Made by a program: the position numbers and the translations under genes. Below are positions 16,919 through 23,828 of a DNA stretch of 38,557 nucleotides, one piece after another (within the stretch, counting starts at the first letter, position 1; each line of letters opens with the position of its first letter). This DNA is from Acidobacteriota bacterium (lineage in GTDB: Bacteria; Acidobacteriota; Terriglobia; Bryobacterales; Bryobacteraceae). Under the pieces are notes generated by a model that was given only the letters and a program-made list of their open reading frames with translations, was not told the DNA's origin and made no database searches. The DNA lies in NCBI GenBank assembly GCA_023436715.1, contig JAEZIJ010000191.1, forward strand, positions 1 to 38,557. Direction: 5' to 3'.

Positions 16919-18867
16919 CCGCGATACAGCTCCCCGGGGGCTTCCCGCACCGCATTCAGTTTCCTGGAATACCGGCCCAGCGTGCCCGATGTGAACAGCG
17001 TGTCCTTAGCCGATTCCACGAGTCCTTGTAGGGGCCGGGCATGCCCGGCCCGTTCCACGCTCTGCACAGCGCCGCCCGCCTCAAGGCCGAGGCCCATCCC
17101 CCGCGCGATCAGCCCGAAGATCTCCAGATCCGCTTTCGTCCCCGGCGTCTCAAACGCTTTTTGCAGCCGCTGTATCTCGCCGCAAACGTTCGTGACCGTA
17201 CCGGACTTCTCGTACGCTGAAGCCGCCGGCAGCACCACGTCCGCCGCCCGCGCCGTCTCCGTCAGGAACAAATCCTGAACCACCATGAAAGGTTTCCCGG
17301 CCAACGCGTACCGCTTCAACGGATTCGCGCCCACCACCCACAGCGCGTCGAGGTCGTCCGCCGCCATCATCTCCGGAAGCGTCATGCCGCCTTCGCCCGG
17401 CACCAGCCCCATATCCACCGCGCCGCGCGAATTCGAGTAGTCCACCAGGCAAACGTACTTCACCGGAATGCCCAGCGAACTGCCGAACGCAACCAGGCGC
17501 GTCACCGCCTCGCCCTGAATCGCGTCACCGAACAGGATCACCAATTCAGGCTCGTTCGCCAGCTCCGCCCGCAGCGACTCCACGCCCGCCATCTCGCAGC
17601 CCGGCTCCACAGAAACGATCCGCGCCGCGATCTTGTCCTCGCGCACAGGGCCGCGCCGCACCGTGTAAACGCGCGCCTTATGATGCCGCCAGTTCGCGCG
17701 AATCTGCCAGGCGAGCAGCGGATGCTGCTGCGATAGATCGCTCCCCACGATCAGCACGGCCTTGCTGTTGTAGAGATCCGCCGTAGTCGCCAGCGGCGCA
17801 TGCGTCCGCAGCAGGCTGATCACATCGCCCGTGCGGTGGTGGTCGATGTTCTCGGTCCTCAAACCGAACCGCGCCATCTTCTGGAGATAGTCATTCTCTT
17901 CGTTGGTCGTGTGGTTCGACCCGATGACGCCGAACTTCCCACCGCGCCGCTTCACCTCGGCGAACCGCCCCGCCACAATCTCCAGCGCCTTCGCCCAGGA
18001 GACCGGCTCGAACCCATCGCCCGACCGCACCAGCGGCGCGAGCAACCGCTCCTCGTGATGCGCGAAATCGCCCGCGTACCGGCCCTTGATGCACAGGAAC
18101 TCGCCGTTGATCCCGGACCGGTCGCGGTTGTTCGCGCGATGTATGCGGCCGTTCCGAATGCCCAGCGTGGTCTTGCAACCGTCCGCGCAGTGCGTGCAGA
18201 TGGTGCCCACGTGCTGCATCTCCCACGGCCGCGTCTGGTAGCGGTACGTGCCGCTCGTCAGCGCGCCCACCGGGCAGATGTCGATGCACATGCCGCACTC
18301 GTCGCAATCGAGGTGATCGCCACCGTTCGGCGCAATCTCGCTCGACGCGCCCCGGTTCACCACGCCCAGCGCCGCCACACCCATGCCCTCGCTGCAAACC
18401 CGCACGCAGCGGAAACACAGAATGCATCGCGGCTTGTCGTAGAACACCACCGGCGACCACTGCCGCTCATCCACGTGCTGCTTCTGCTCTAGGAACCGGC
18501 TCTCGCCCGCGCCGTAGCGGAACACCATGTCCTGCAGTTCGCACTCGCCGCCCTTGTCGCACACCGGGCAATCCAGTGGATGGTTCGTCAGCAGGAACTC
18601 GAGCACGCCCTTGCGCGCCTGCACCACCTGCGGCGTATCGGTGCGCACCACCATGCCTTCCGCCACCGGCAGCGTGCACGACGTCATCAGCTTCGGCGCT
18701 TTCTCCACTTCCACCAGGCACATGCGGCACGCCGCCTGAAGCGCCAGCCCTTCGTAGTAGCAAAACGCCGGGATCTCGATCCCCGCGCGCCGCGCCGCTT
18801 CAATCACCAGCGTCCCCGCCGGCGCCTCCACGGCCTTTCCGTCGATTGTGAGCTTTACATTCGCCAT
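16915..18867 (-). CDS. nuoG: NADH-quinone oxidoreductase subunit G
   Basis: This is a 650-aa peripheral-arm subunit carrying the Fe-S chain from NuoE/F. In order: a [2Fe-2S] ferredoxin domain (C at CYYEG, ACRMCLVEVE, then SCTLP); the His-Cys3 cluster HPLDCPVCDKGGEC; CILCFRCVRVCSE; CDECGMCIDICPVGAL; and an N7-type motif CTHCADGC with its fourth Cys in GEFLC. A truncated molybdopterin-oxidoreductase-like domain follows, shorter than E. coli NuoG (about 900 aa). The second pair of motifs has two complete four-cysteine sets, more like a 2x[4Fe-4S] ferredoxin than the usual single N4 site. A 20-bp palindrome lies in frame near the C-terminus (17032-17051). ATG directly follows the nuoF stop (TAAATG). 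Confidence 0.96.
   Translation of the reverse strand: MANVKLTIDGKAVEAPAGTLVIEAARRAGIEIPAFCYYEGLALQAACRMCLVEVEKAPKLMTSCTLPVAEGMVVRTDTPQVVQARKGVLEFLLTNHPLDCPVCDKGGECELQDMVFRYGAGESRFLEQKQHVDERQWSPVVFYDKPRCILCFRCVRVCSEGMGVAALGVVNRGASSEIAPNGGDHLDCDECGMCIDICPVGALTSGTYRYQTRPWEMQHVGTICTHCADGCKTTLGIRNGRIHRANNRDRSGINGEFLCIKGRYAGDFAHHEERLLAPLVRSGDGFEPVSWAKALEIVAGRFAEVKRRGGKFGVIGSNHTTNEENDYLQKMARFGLRTENIDHHRTGDVISLLRTHAPLATTADLYNSKAVLIVGSDLSQQHPLLAWQIRANWRHHKARVYTVRRGPVREDKIAARIVSVEPGCEMAGVESLRAELANEPELVILFGDAIQGEAVTRLVAFGSSLGIPVKYVCLVDYSNSRGAVDMGLVPGEGGMTLPEMMAADDLDALWVVGANPLKRYALAGKPFMVVQDLFLTETARAADVVLPAASAYEKSGTVTNVCGEIQRLQKAFETPGTKADLEIFGLIARGMGLGLEAGGAVQSVERAGHARPLQGLVESAKDTLFTSGTLGRYSRKLNAVREAPGELYRG
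17032..17051. repeat. 20-bp perfect palindrome inside nuoG
   Basis: Each strand reads GGGCCGGGCATGCCCGGCCC. It is preceded on the plus strand by TTGTAG, giving the look of intergenic palindromes of the 'TTGTAGGGGC-GGGCATGCCC' kind. It is read in frame as part of RAGHARPLQG in the linker between the last NuoG fold and its C-terminal tail. No second copy was noticed in this window. Confidence 0.8.
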
Positions 18868-20172
18868 TTAGACGCTCACCGGCTTCGATTCAAACGGGCA
18901 CGGCGCCCCATCGAGATGCGCCTCGAACTCGTCCCTGAACTTCTCCACAAACGCGATGGTCGGCATTGCCGCCGCGTCCCCCAGCGGGCAGAATGTGCGG
19001 CCCAGCATATTTTTCGCCAGCTCTCCGATGAGCGGCACATCGCTGGGCGTCCCTCCGCCCTCATGCACGCGCGTGAGCAGTTTCCTCAGCCAAAGCGTGC
19101 CTTCGCGGCAAGGGATGCACCACCCGCAACTCTCATGCTGGTAGAACCGCATGATCCGCTGCGCGGCTTTCACCATGCACGTGTCCTCGTCCATCACCAC
19201 CACGCCGCCCGAACCCATCATGCTTTTCGCCTTGGCGAGCGAATCGTAATCCATCGCGATGTCGCACTCCTCGGCCTTCAGCACGGGGCATGACGATCCG
19301 CCCGGAATCACCGCCTTCAGCTTTTTGCCTCCGCGCATGCCGCCCGCGACTTCCTCGATCATCCGCAGCAGGTTGAACCCCATCGGCAGTTCGTACACGC
19401 CCGGCTTGTTCACGTGCCCCGAAATGCAGAACAGCCGCGTTCCGCCGTTCTTGGGTGTGCCGAGCCCAGCGAAGGCCTCTCCGCCGTCGCGAATAATCGC
19501 CGGCACGGCCGAATAGCTTTCCACGTTATTCAGGACCGTCGGGCATTGGTACAGCCCCGCCACCGCCGGAAACGGCGGCCGGATCCTCGGCACGCCGCGC
19601 TTGCCCTCCAGCGACTCAAGCAGCGCCGATTCCTCTCCGCACTCGTACGCCCCCGCTCCCGTGTGCGTGTAAGCGTCGAAGTCGAATCCCGTGCCAAGAA
19701 TGTTCTTTCCCAAATACCCGCGCTCGTAAGCCTCCGCAATCGCGCGGTCCATAATGTCGATCAGATACCGGTATTCGCCGCGTATGTAAATGTATCCCGC
19801 GTGCGCATCAACCACCAGCCCGGCGATCAGCATTCCCTCGATCAACTGGTGCGGGTCGTTCTCGATCAGCAGCCTGTCCTTGCACGTGCCCGGCTCGCTC
19901 TCGTCCGCGTTCACCACCACGTACTTCGGCTTGGGCGAATTGCGCGGCACGAAACTCCACTTCATCCCCGTCGGGAAGCCCGCCCCGCCGCGCCCGCGCA
20001 GGTTGGAAGTCTTTAGCTCCTCCAGGATCTTTTCCGGCCCCATCTCCACGGCCTTGCGGAATGCCACGAACCCCTCATCCGCCAGATAAGTATCGAGCGA
20101 ATTCGAGTTCGGCAGCCCGAAGCGCCGCGTCAGCACCTTCACTTCCAACGGGCTCGGTTCGTTGTATAGCAT
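18868..20172 (-). CDS. nuoF: NADH-quinone oxidoreductase subunit F
   Basis: This is the 434-aa NADH-binding subunit; it holds FMN and the N3 [4Fe-4S] cluster at the entry of the chain. The NADH/FMN glycine-rich loop is LRGRGGAGFPTGMKW (about residues 58-72). The FMN region includes NADESEPGTCKDR and the second part GAGAYECGEESALLESLEG. N3 ligands are in SCGWCIPCREG with the fourth Cys in TFCPLGDAA. The ATG shares one base with the nuoE stop (TGATG), and the gene ends directly at nuoG. The length is standard. Confidence 0.98.
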   Translation of the reverse strand: MLYNEPSPLEVKVLTRRFGLPNSNSLDTYLADEGFVAFRKAVEMGPEKILEELKTSNLRGRGGAGFPTGMKWSFVPRNSPKPKYVVVNADESEPGTCKDRLLIENDPHQLIEGMLIAGLVVDAHAGYIYIRGEYRYLIDIMDRAIAEAYERGYLGKNILGTGFDFDAYTHTGAGAYECGEESALLESLEGKRGVPRIRPPFPAVAGLYQCPTVLNNVESYSAVPAIIRDGGEAFAGLGTPKNGGTRLFCISGHVNKPGVYELPMGFNLLRMIEEVAGGMRGGKKLKAVIPGGSSCPVLKAEECDIAMDYDSLAKAKSMMGSGGVVVMDEDTCMVKAAQRIMRFYQHESCGWCIPCREGTLWLRKLLTRVHEGGGTPSDVPLIGELAKNMLGRTFCPLGDAAAMPTIAFVEKFRDEFEAHLDGAPCPFESKPVSV

Positions 20173-20654
20173 CAGACGACCTTCCGCAGGCTATCGATCA
20201 GCCGGTCCAGTTTCTCCGGCGTCATGTCGTGGTGAAATTCGTAGTTCACCTGAATGGCCGGCGCCCATGAGCAGGCCCCGATGCACTCCACTTCCTCGAG
20301 CGAAAACTGGCCGTCCGCGGTGACTTCCTTGTTCCCGATTCCGAGCTTGCGGCAGGCATGCCCCCAAAGCTCCGCGCCGCCCGTGAGTTGGCAACTGATG
20401 TTCGTACAGATCTGTATGTGATGCTTCCCGAGCGGCCTCCGGTGGAGCATCGAGTAATACGTCACCACCTCGCTCACCTGAAGCGTCGTGATGCCCGTGC
20501 GCCGCGCCACTTCCTCCACCAGTTCTTCCGTTACCGACCCGATCTCGTCCTGCGCGTACATCAGCATCGGCACCACTGCCGACCGCTCGCGCCCGGCAGG
20601 ATAGCTCTTCAGAAGCTTCTCGAATTTCGCTTCCAGCTCCGGCGAAAAAGTCAT
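20172..20654 (-). CDS. nuoE: NADH-quinone oxidoreductase subunit E
   Basis: This is a 160-aa thioredoxin-fold [2Fe-2S] (N1a) subunit paired with NuoF. Cluster ligands are in CTNISC (C-x4-C) and CIGACSWAP (C-x3-C). The opening helix SAVVPMLMYAQDEIGSV is the family-typical helical bundle. The frame is open far upstream through nuoD in another phase, which is an artefact. The ATG at 20654 shares one base with the nuoD stop (TAATG), gives the normal length and opens MTFSPELEAKFEKLL. Confidence 0.97.
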   Translation of the reverse strand: MTFSPELEAKFEKLLKSYPAGRERSAVVPMLMYAQDEIGSVTEELVEEVARRTGITTLQVSEVVTYYSMLHRRPLGKHHIQICTNISCQLTGGAELWGHACRKLGIGNKEVTADGQFSLEEVECIGACSWAPAIQVNYEFHHDMTPEKLDRLIDSLRKVV

Positions 20655-21835
20655 TACCGATCGATGTCCCCCAGCACAAAATCCGTCGATCCCAGGGCCG
20701 CGATCGCGTCCGAAACCAGCCGGCCCTCCACCATGAGCGGCAGCCCTTGCAGGTTCCCGAAGCTCGGCCCGTGGATGAACACGCGGTACGGCTTCGACGT
20801 CCCATCGCTCACCACGTGGTAGCCCATCTCGCCCCGCGGCGATTCCACCACCTGGTAGACTTCGCCCTCCGGCACACGGAAACCCTCCGTCACGATCTTG
20901 AAATGGTAGATGAGCGCCTCCATCTGCGTCTTCATCTTTTCGCGATCCGGCAGCACAACTTTCGGAGCGTCCGCTTTCCAAGGTCCCGGCGGCATGCCTT
21001 CGAGCGCCTGTCTCACGATCCGCGCGCTCTGCCGCATCTCCTCCACCCGCACCTGATACCGCGAATACACATCGCTCCCGGTCCGCGTCGGAATGTCGAA
21101 ATCGAACTTCTCGTAGCTCGAGTACGGCTCCGATTTCCGTATGTCCCAGGCCAGGCCCGCCGCGCGGATCATCGGCCCTGTTACTCCGCAATCCAGCAGA
21201 TCCTCGAGCTTCGCGTGCCCCACGCCCTTGGTGCGGTTCATCCAGATCGGGTTTTTCGTGAGCAGGTCTTCGTACTCGTCCACCCGGCTCGGAAACGCAT
21301 CGATGAATTTCCCGACCGCCTTCTGCCATCCACGCGGCGGTTCGAGCGCCAGCCCGCCGATCCGGAAGTAACTCGTCATCATCCGCTGGCCCGAGAACAT
21401 CTCGAAAATCCGAAGGATGTCCTCACGCTCGCGGAAGCAGTACAGGAGCATGGACATCGCGCCCAGGTCCATCGAGTGCGTCCCCAGCCACACCAGGTGG
21501 CTGTTGATGCGAGTCAGTTCGTTCAGCAACACCCGCATCCACTGCGCCCCTGCCGGAATCTCCAGTCCGAGCAGCTTTTCCACCGCCAGGCAGTAGCACA
21601 GGTTGTTCGTCAGCGGGCACAGATAGTCGATGCGGTCCGTCAGCGTGACCGCCTGCTGCCATGTCTTCTGCTCGAATTCCTTCTCGATCCCCGTGTGCAG
21701 GTAGCCGATGTCGCAGTTGGCCTTGGTGACCGTCTCGCCGTCCAGCTCGAGGATCATGCGAAGCACACCGTGCGTGGACGGGTGGTGCGGCCCCATGTTC
21801 AACGTCATCCGTTGCGCCGTCGTTCCCATAGTCAT
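20654..21835 (-). CDS. nuoD: NADH-quinone oxidoreductase subunit D
   Basis: This is the 393-aa quinone-site subunit (49-kDa homologue), derived from the hydrogenase large subunit. The beta-hairpin bearing the quinone-ligating His is in NMGPHHPSTHGVLR near the N-terminus. DIGYLHTGIEK, YFRIGGLA and the C-terminal FVLGDIDR are all conserved. The ATG shares ATGA with the nuoC stop; a second ATG two codons in is an equally good start. NuoD is a separate protein, not fused to NuoC. Confidence 0.98.
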   Translation of the reverse strand: MTMGTTAQRMTLNMGPHHPSTHGVLRMILELDGETVTKANCDIGYLHTGIEKEFEQKTWQQAVTLTDRIDYLCPLTNNLCYCLAVEKLLGLEIPAGAQWMRVLLNELTRINSHLVWLGTHSMDLGAMSMLLYCFREREDILRIFEMFSGQRMMTSYFRIGGLALEPPRGWQKAVGKFIDAFPSRVDEYEDLLTKNPIWMNRTKGVGHAKLEDLLDCGVTGPMIRAAGLAWDIRKSEPYSSYEKFDFDIPTRTGSDVYSRYQVRVEEMRQSARIVRQALEGMPPGPWKADAPKVVLPDREKMKTQMEALIYHFKIVTEGFRVPEGEVYQVVESPRGEMGYHVVSDGTSKPYRVFIHGPSFGNLQGLPLMVEGRLVSDAIAALGSTDFVLGDIDR

Positions 21836-22302
21836 TCGCAGTACGTGTACTTCTCCCCGGTCACCGGGTAGTCCTTGCGCAGCGGGTGGCCTTTCCAGCC
21901 CTCCGGCATCAGAATTCGCCTCAAGTCCGGATGGTTGCGAAACCGCACGCCCATCAGATCGAACACCTCGCGCTCGTACCAGTTCGCCGACCGCCAGACG
22001 TCCGTCACCGAATCGATCTCGGGCTGCTCACTTCCCAGGCGGCACTTGAGCCGCAGCCGCTGGCCCCGTTCGAGCGAGTGCACCAGATAGATCACTTCGA
22101 ACCGCGGCTCGGCCGGAAAACGATCCACCACCGTCACCGCGCTCAGCCGCACGAAAGCAAGCTCGTCCTTCAGGTAGCGGCACAGCGCGGCGATCCGCTC
22201 CGGGGGGACCTCCAGCGTCGGTTCCCCGCGCTCGAATCTCGAATCGAGCACGGCCGCCTCGTCCCAACTGTGGATGGTTTTGAGGAGTTCTTCGGATGTC
22301 AT
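21832..22302 (-). CDS. nuoC: NADH-quinone oxidoreductase subunit C
   Basis: This is a 156-aa subunit (30-kDa homologue). The signature ERGQRLRLKCRLG comes before WYEREVFDLMGVRFRNHPDLRRILMPEGW (landmark, residues about 107-135) and ends HPLRKDYPV, all diagnostic. It starts four bases after the nuoA stop. In ordinary operons nuoB lies between A and C. Here the space is only four bases, and NuoC itself has no extra domain that could supply NuoB's Cys cluster. Confidence 0.96.
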   Translation of the reverse strand: MTSEELLKTIHSWDEAAVLDSRFERGEPTLEVPPERIAALCRYLKDELAFVRLSAVTVVDRFPAEPRFEVIYLVHSLERGQRLRLKCRLGSEQPEIDSVTDVWRSANWYEREVFDLMGVRFRNHPDLRRILMPEGWKGHPLRKDYPVTGEKYTYCE

Positions 22303-22306
22303 CGTG

Positions 22307-22702
22307 CTACCGTTTCCCTCGCGGCTCTTCTTCCACCGACCACGCCAGCGCTCCCTTTTTCCAGATGTAGAAAAAGCCGGAAAGAATCAGCACGACGAAA
22401 AGAAACATCTCGAAAAACGCGAAAAGCTTCAATTGCCGGTACACTACCGCCCAGGGGTACAGGAACACTGTCTCGATGTCGAACAGGATGAAGACCATCG
22501 CGACCAGATAGAACTTCACGCTGAACCTCTCGCGAGTCGAACCCTCGGAAGGAATGCCGCACTCGTAGGGCTGGTCTTTAATCCGGTTCCGAACGCGACG
22601 TCCCAGCACCGCCGAGGTGACGATCATCCCCCCGGCGATGGCCATGGCGATCAGTACCTGCAGAAACACCGGAAAATACTGTTCCGCAAACGAGGTGGGC
22701 AT
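22307..22702 (-). CDS. nuoA: NADH-quinone oxidoreductase subunit A
   Basis: This is a 131-aa three-helix membrane subunit and the first gene of the nuo operon. The loop with the conserved cysteine reads DQPYECGIPS, followed by RFSVKFYLVAMVFILFDIETVFLYPWA, which includes the conserved acidic pair of the second helix. The ATG has an extended GGAGGGAGG tract, with its best-spaced GGAGG 7 bases upstream. The N-terminus is slightly longer than in enterics. It is divergent from thiS; the shared 211-bp upstream region should hold the nuo promoter. Confidence 0.97.
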   Translation of the reverse strand: MPTSFAEQYFPVFLQVLIAMAIAGGMIVTSAVLGRRVRNRIKDQPYECGIPSEGSTRERFSVKFYLVAMVFILFDIETVFLYPWAVVYRQLKLFAFFEMFLFVVLILSGFFYIWKKGALAWSVEEEPRGKR

Positions 22703-22810
22703 GGACCTCCCTCCGCCCAGTCTGGCATTGCGCTGATTCCACCGGTCGCTACACTACCCCTCCATCCGGCGAAACCCACAACCTGACGCAATGTACGCCT
22801 AAAACTCGAC

Positions 22811-22816
22811 TATAAT
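22811..22816 (+). promoter_or_regulatory. Candidate -10 box upstream of thiS
   Basis: A perfect TATAAT lies about 100 bases before the thiS start in the divergent nuoA-thiS region. A -35 partner is unclear: a TGACGC-like hexamer is present, but the spacer would be over 20 bases. If real, transcription would begin near 22823, which rules out the upstream ATG at 22815 as the thiS start. Confidence 0.4.
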
Positions 22817-22913
22817 GAGGGCGAAACAGGGTGTCAAATCGATGGTTGCGGAATGCTACTGTAAAAAGCACGCGACCGCCCCTCGAACCCGGCATCCGCA
22901 TCCGGCCTTTTCT

Positions 22914-23114
22914 ATGCGAATTCTAATTAATGGCGAGCCTCGCGACGTGCCCGACGGCTGCACCGTCCTGGCCCTCCTGGACTCCCTCGGCCTCGACCCC
23001 GGCCACGTTGCCATCGAGCTCGACGCCCTCATCCTCAAAAAACCCGAGTGGCCCGTCCGCTCCCTCCACCCCGGCGCCCGCCTGGAAATCGTTCATTTTG
23101 TTGGGGGAGGCTAG
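22914..23114 (+). CDS. thiS: Sulfur carrier protein ThiS
   Basis: This is a 66-aa ubiquitin-fold sulfur carrier for thiamine thiazole synthesis. The C-terminal Gly-Gly that is adenylated and thiocarboxylated is present in EIVHFVGGG. The core reads ILINGEPRDV, then CTVLALLDSLGL and VAIELDALILKK, as in ThiS. The frame is open 99 bases upstream, but the added residues do not resemble ThiS, and a TATAAT overlaps the earlier ATG; no clear ribosome-binding site is seen for either. There is no thiG, thiF or thiO beside it and no TPP riboswitch core was noticed, so its partners must lie elsewhere. MoaD-like use is less likely given the VHFVGGG tail. Confidence 0.88.
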   Translation: MRILINGEPRDVPDGCTVLALLDSLGLDPGHVAIELDALILKKPEWPVRSLHPGARLEIVHFVGGG

Positions 23115-23130
23115 AGTTAAAAATTAGTCA

Positions 23131-23158
23131 TTGACACCGCCGCACAGGGGCGTACAAT
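23131..23158 (+). promoter_or_regulatory. Near-consensus sigma-70 promoter for the MerR-type gene
   Basis: TTGACA (23131-23136), a 16-base spacer and TACAAT (23153-23158) give the best housekeeping promoter in the window. The predicted start near 23165 leaves a leader of about 34 bases before the ATG at 23199, with GGAAG 9 bases upstream of it. Confidence 0.75.
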
Positions 23159-23198
23159 CCTATAGGCAAGCACTTTTTCGAAACGGAAGCCTCTTTCG

Positions 23199-23705
23199 AT
23201 GTTCAAAACAAAAAAGGTTCGGTCTGCTCCGGTCTCCCCCGCCGAAGCCTATTCCTCGAGTGATGTCGCCCGCATCGCAAACATAAGCCTTCGCCAGTTG
23301 CAGTGGTGGGACGAGCGTCGCGTGGTATCTCCCCAGCATGAGGGCCACAAGAGGGTGTACTCCCCCGAACAGGTGGTAGAGATCACGGTAATCGCCGAAC
23401 TTCGCCGGAAAGGCTTCTCCCTTCAAAAGATTCGCCGCGTGCTGAGGTATCTCCAGCGCGAGATGGACCGCCGCCTCTCGGACGTCCTCTCGGCCGATTC
23501 GGACTTGCACCTCCTCACCGACGGAAAGACGATCTACCTCGAGGACAGCCACGACCGCATCATCGACATCATGAAGGGAGCTCGCCAGCCGATGTTCCTG
23601 GTCTGCGTCAGCGACCAGGTCCGCCGCCTTGGCTCCTCACCAAAAAAACCCCTTCGGGCGGAAGCCGCCCCGGCCGCCCGGAAACTTGCCGCCCGCAGCT
23701 CGTAA
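23199..23705 (+). CDS. MerR-family transcriptional regulator
   Basis: This is a 168-aa DNA-binding protein. The winged helix-turn-helix is at about residues 17-80: YSSSDVARIANISLRQLQWWDE, then the wing with HKRVYSPEQV and a helical stretch with AELRRKGFSLQKIRRVLRYLQ. Both are typical of the MerR N-terminal domain. The C-terminal part (about 100-140) includes LLTDGKTIYLEDSHDRIIDIM and is not a known cysteine metal site, so the signal is unknown. The tail is basic and alanine-rich. It has its own strong promoter and sits alone between thiS and the protease. A hairpin-forming repeat follows the stop. Confidence 0.85.
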   Translation: MFKTKKVRSAPVSPAEAYSSSDVARIANISLRQLQWWDERRVVSPQHEGHKRVYSPEQVVEITVIAELRRKGFSLQKIRRVLRYLQREMDRRLSDVLSADSDLHLLTDGKTIYLEDSHDRIIDIMKGARQPMFLVCVSDQVRRLGSSPKKPLRAEAAPAARKLAARSS

Positions 23706-23756
23706 GGTTGTGGGTAGTGGGTTGTGGGCTGTAGGAGGCGCGCTCCCCGCAGCCCA
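23706..23756. repeat. G/T-rich intergenic repeat with hairpin, copy A
   Basis: The stretch 23706-23735 is built of GTGGG units (GGTTGTGGGTAGTGGG... CTGTAGG). It is followed by a folding segment: TGGGCTG (23725-23731) pairs with CAGCCCA (23750-23756), with an inner GGAG/CTCC stem. Related copies lie after ctp, before mutL and after the TolC-family gene. It could stop merR transcription, but no T-run is present. Confidence 0.65.
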
Positions 23757-23828
23757 TCGCACCGGCAGATAGCTCCCCTCCGCTTTGGGTTATACTGAAA
23801 ATCAGAATCTGCTGGAGAGATCGTCAAA

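Noticed and set aside
20655..21329. Upstream extension of the nuoE frame
   Set aside because: It runs through nuoD in another phase. NuoE homology begins only at the ATG at 20654, which overlaps the nuoD stop.
22815..22913. N-terminal extension of ThiS
   Set aside because: The residues are not ThiS-like, and the earlier ATG overlaps a TATAAT box.
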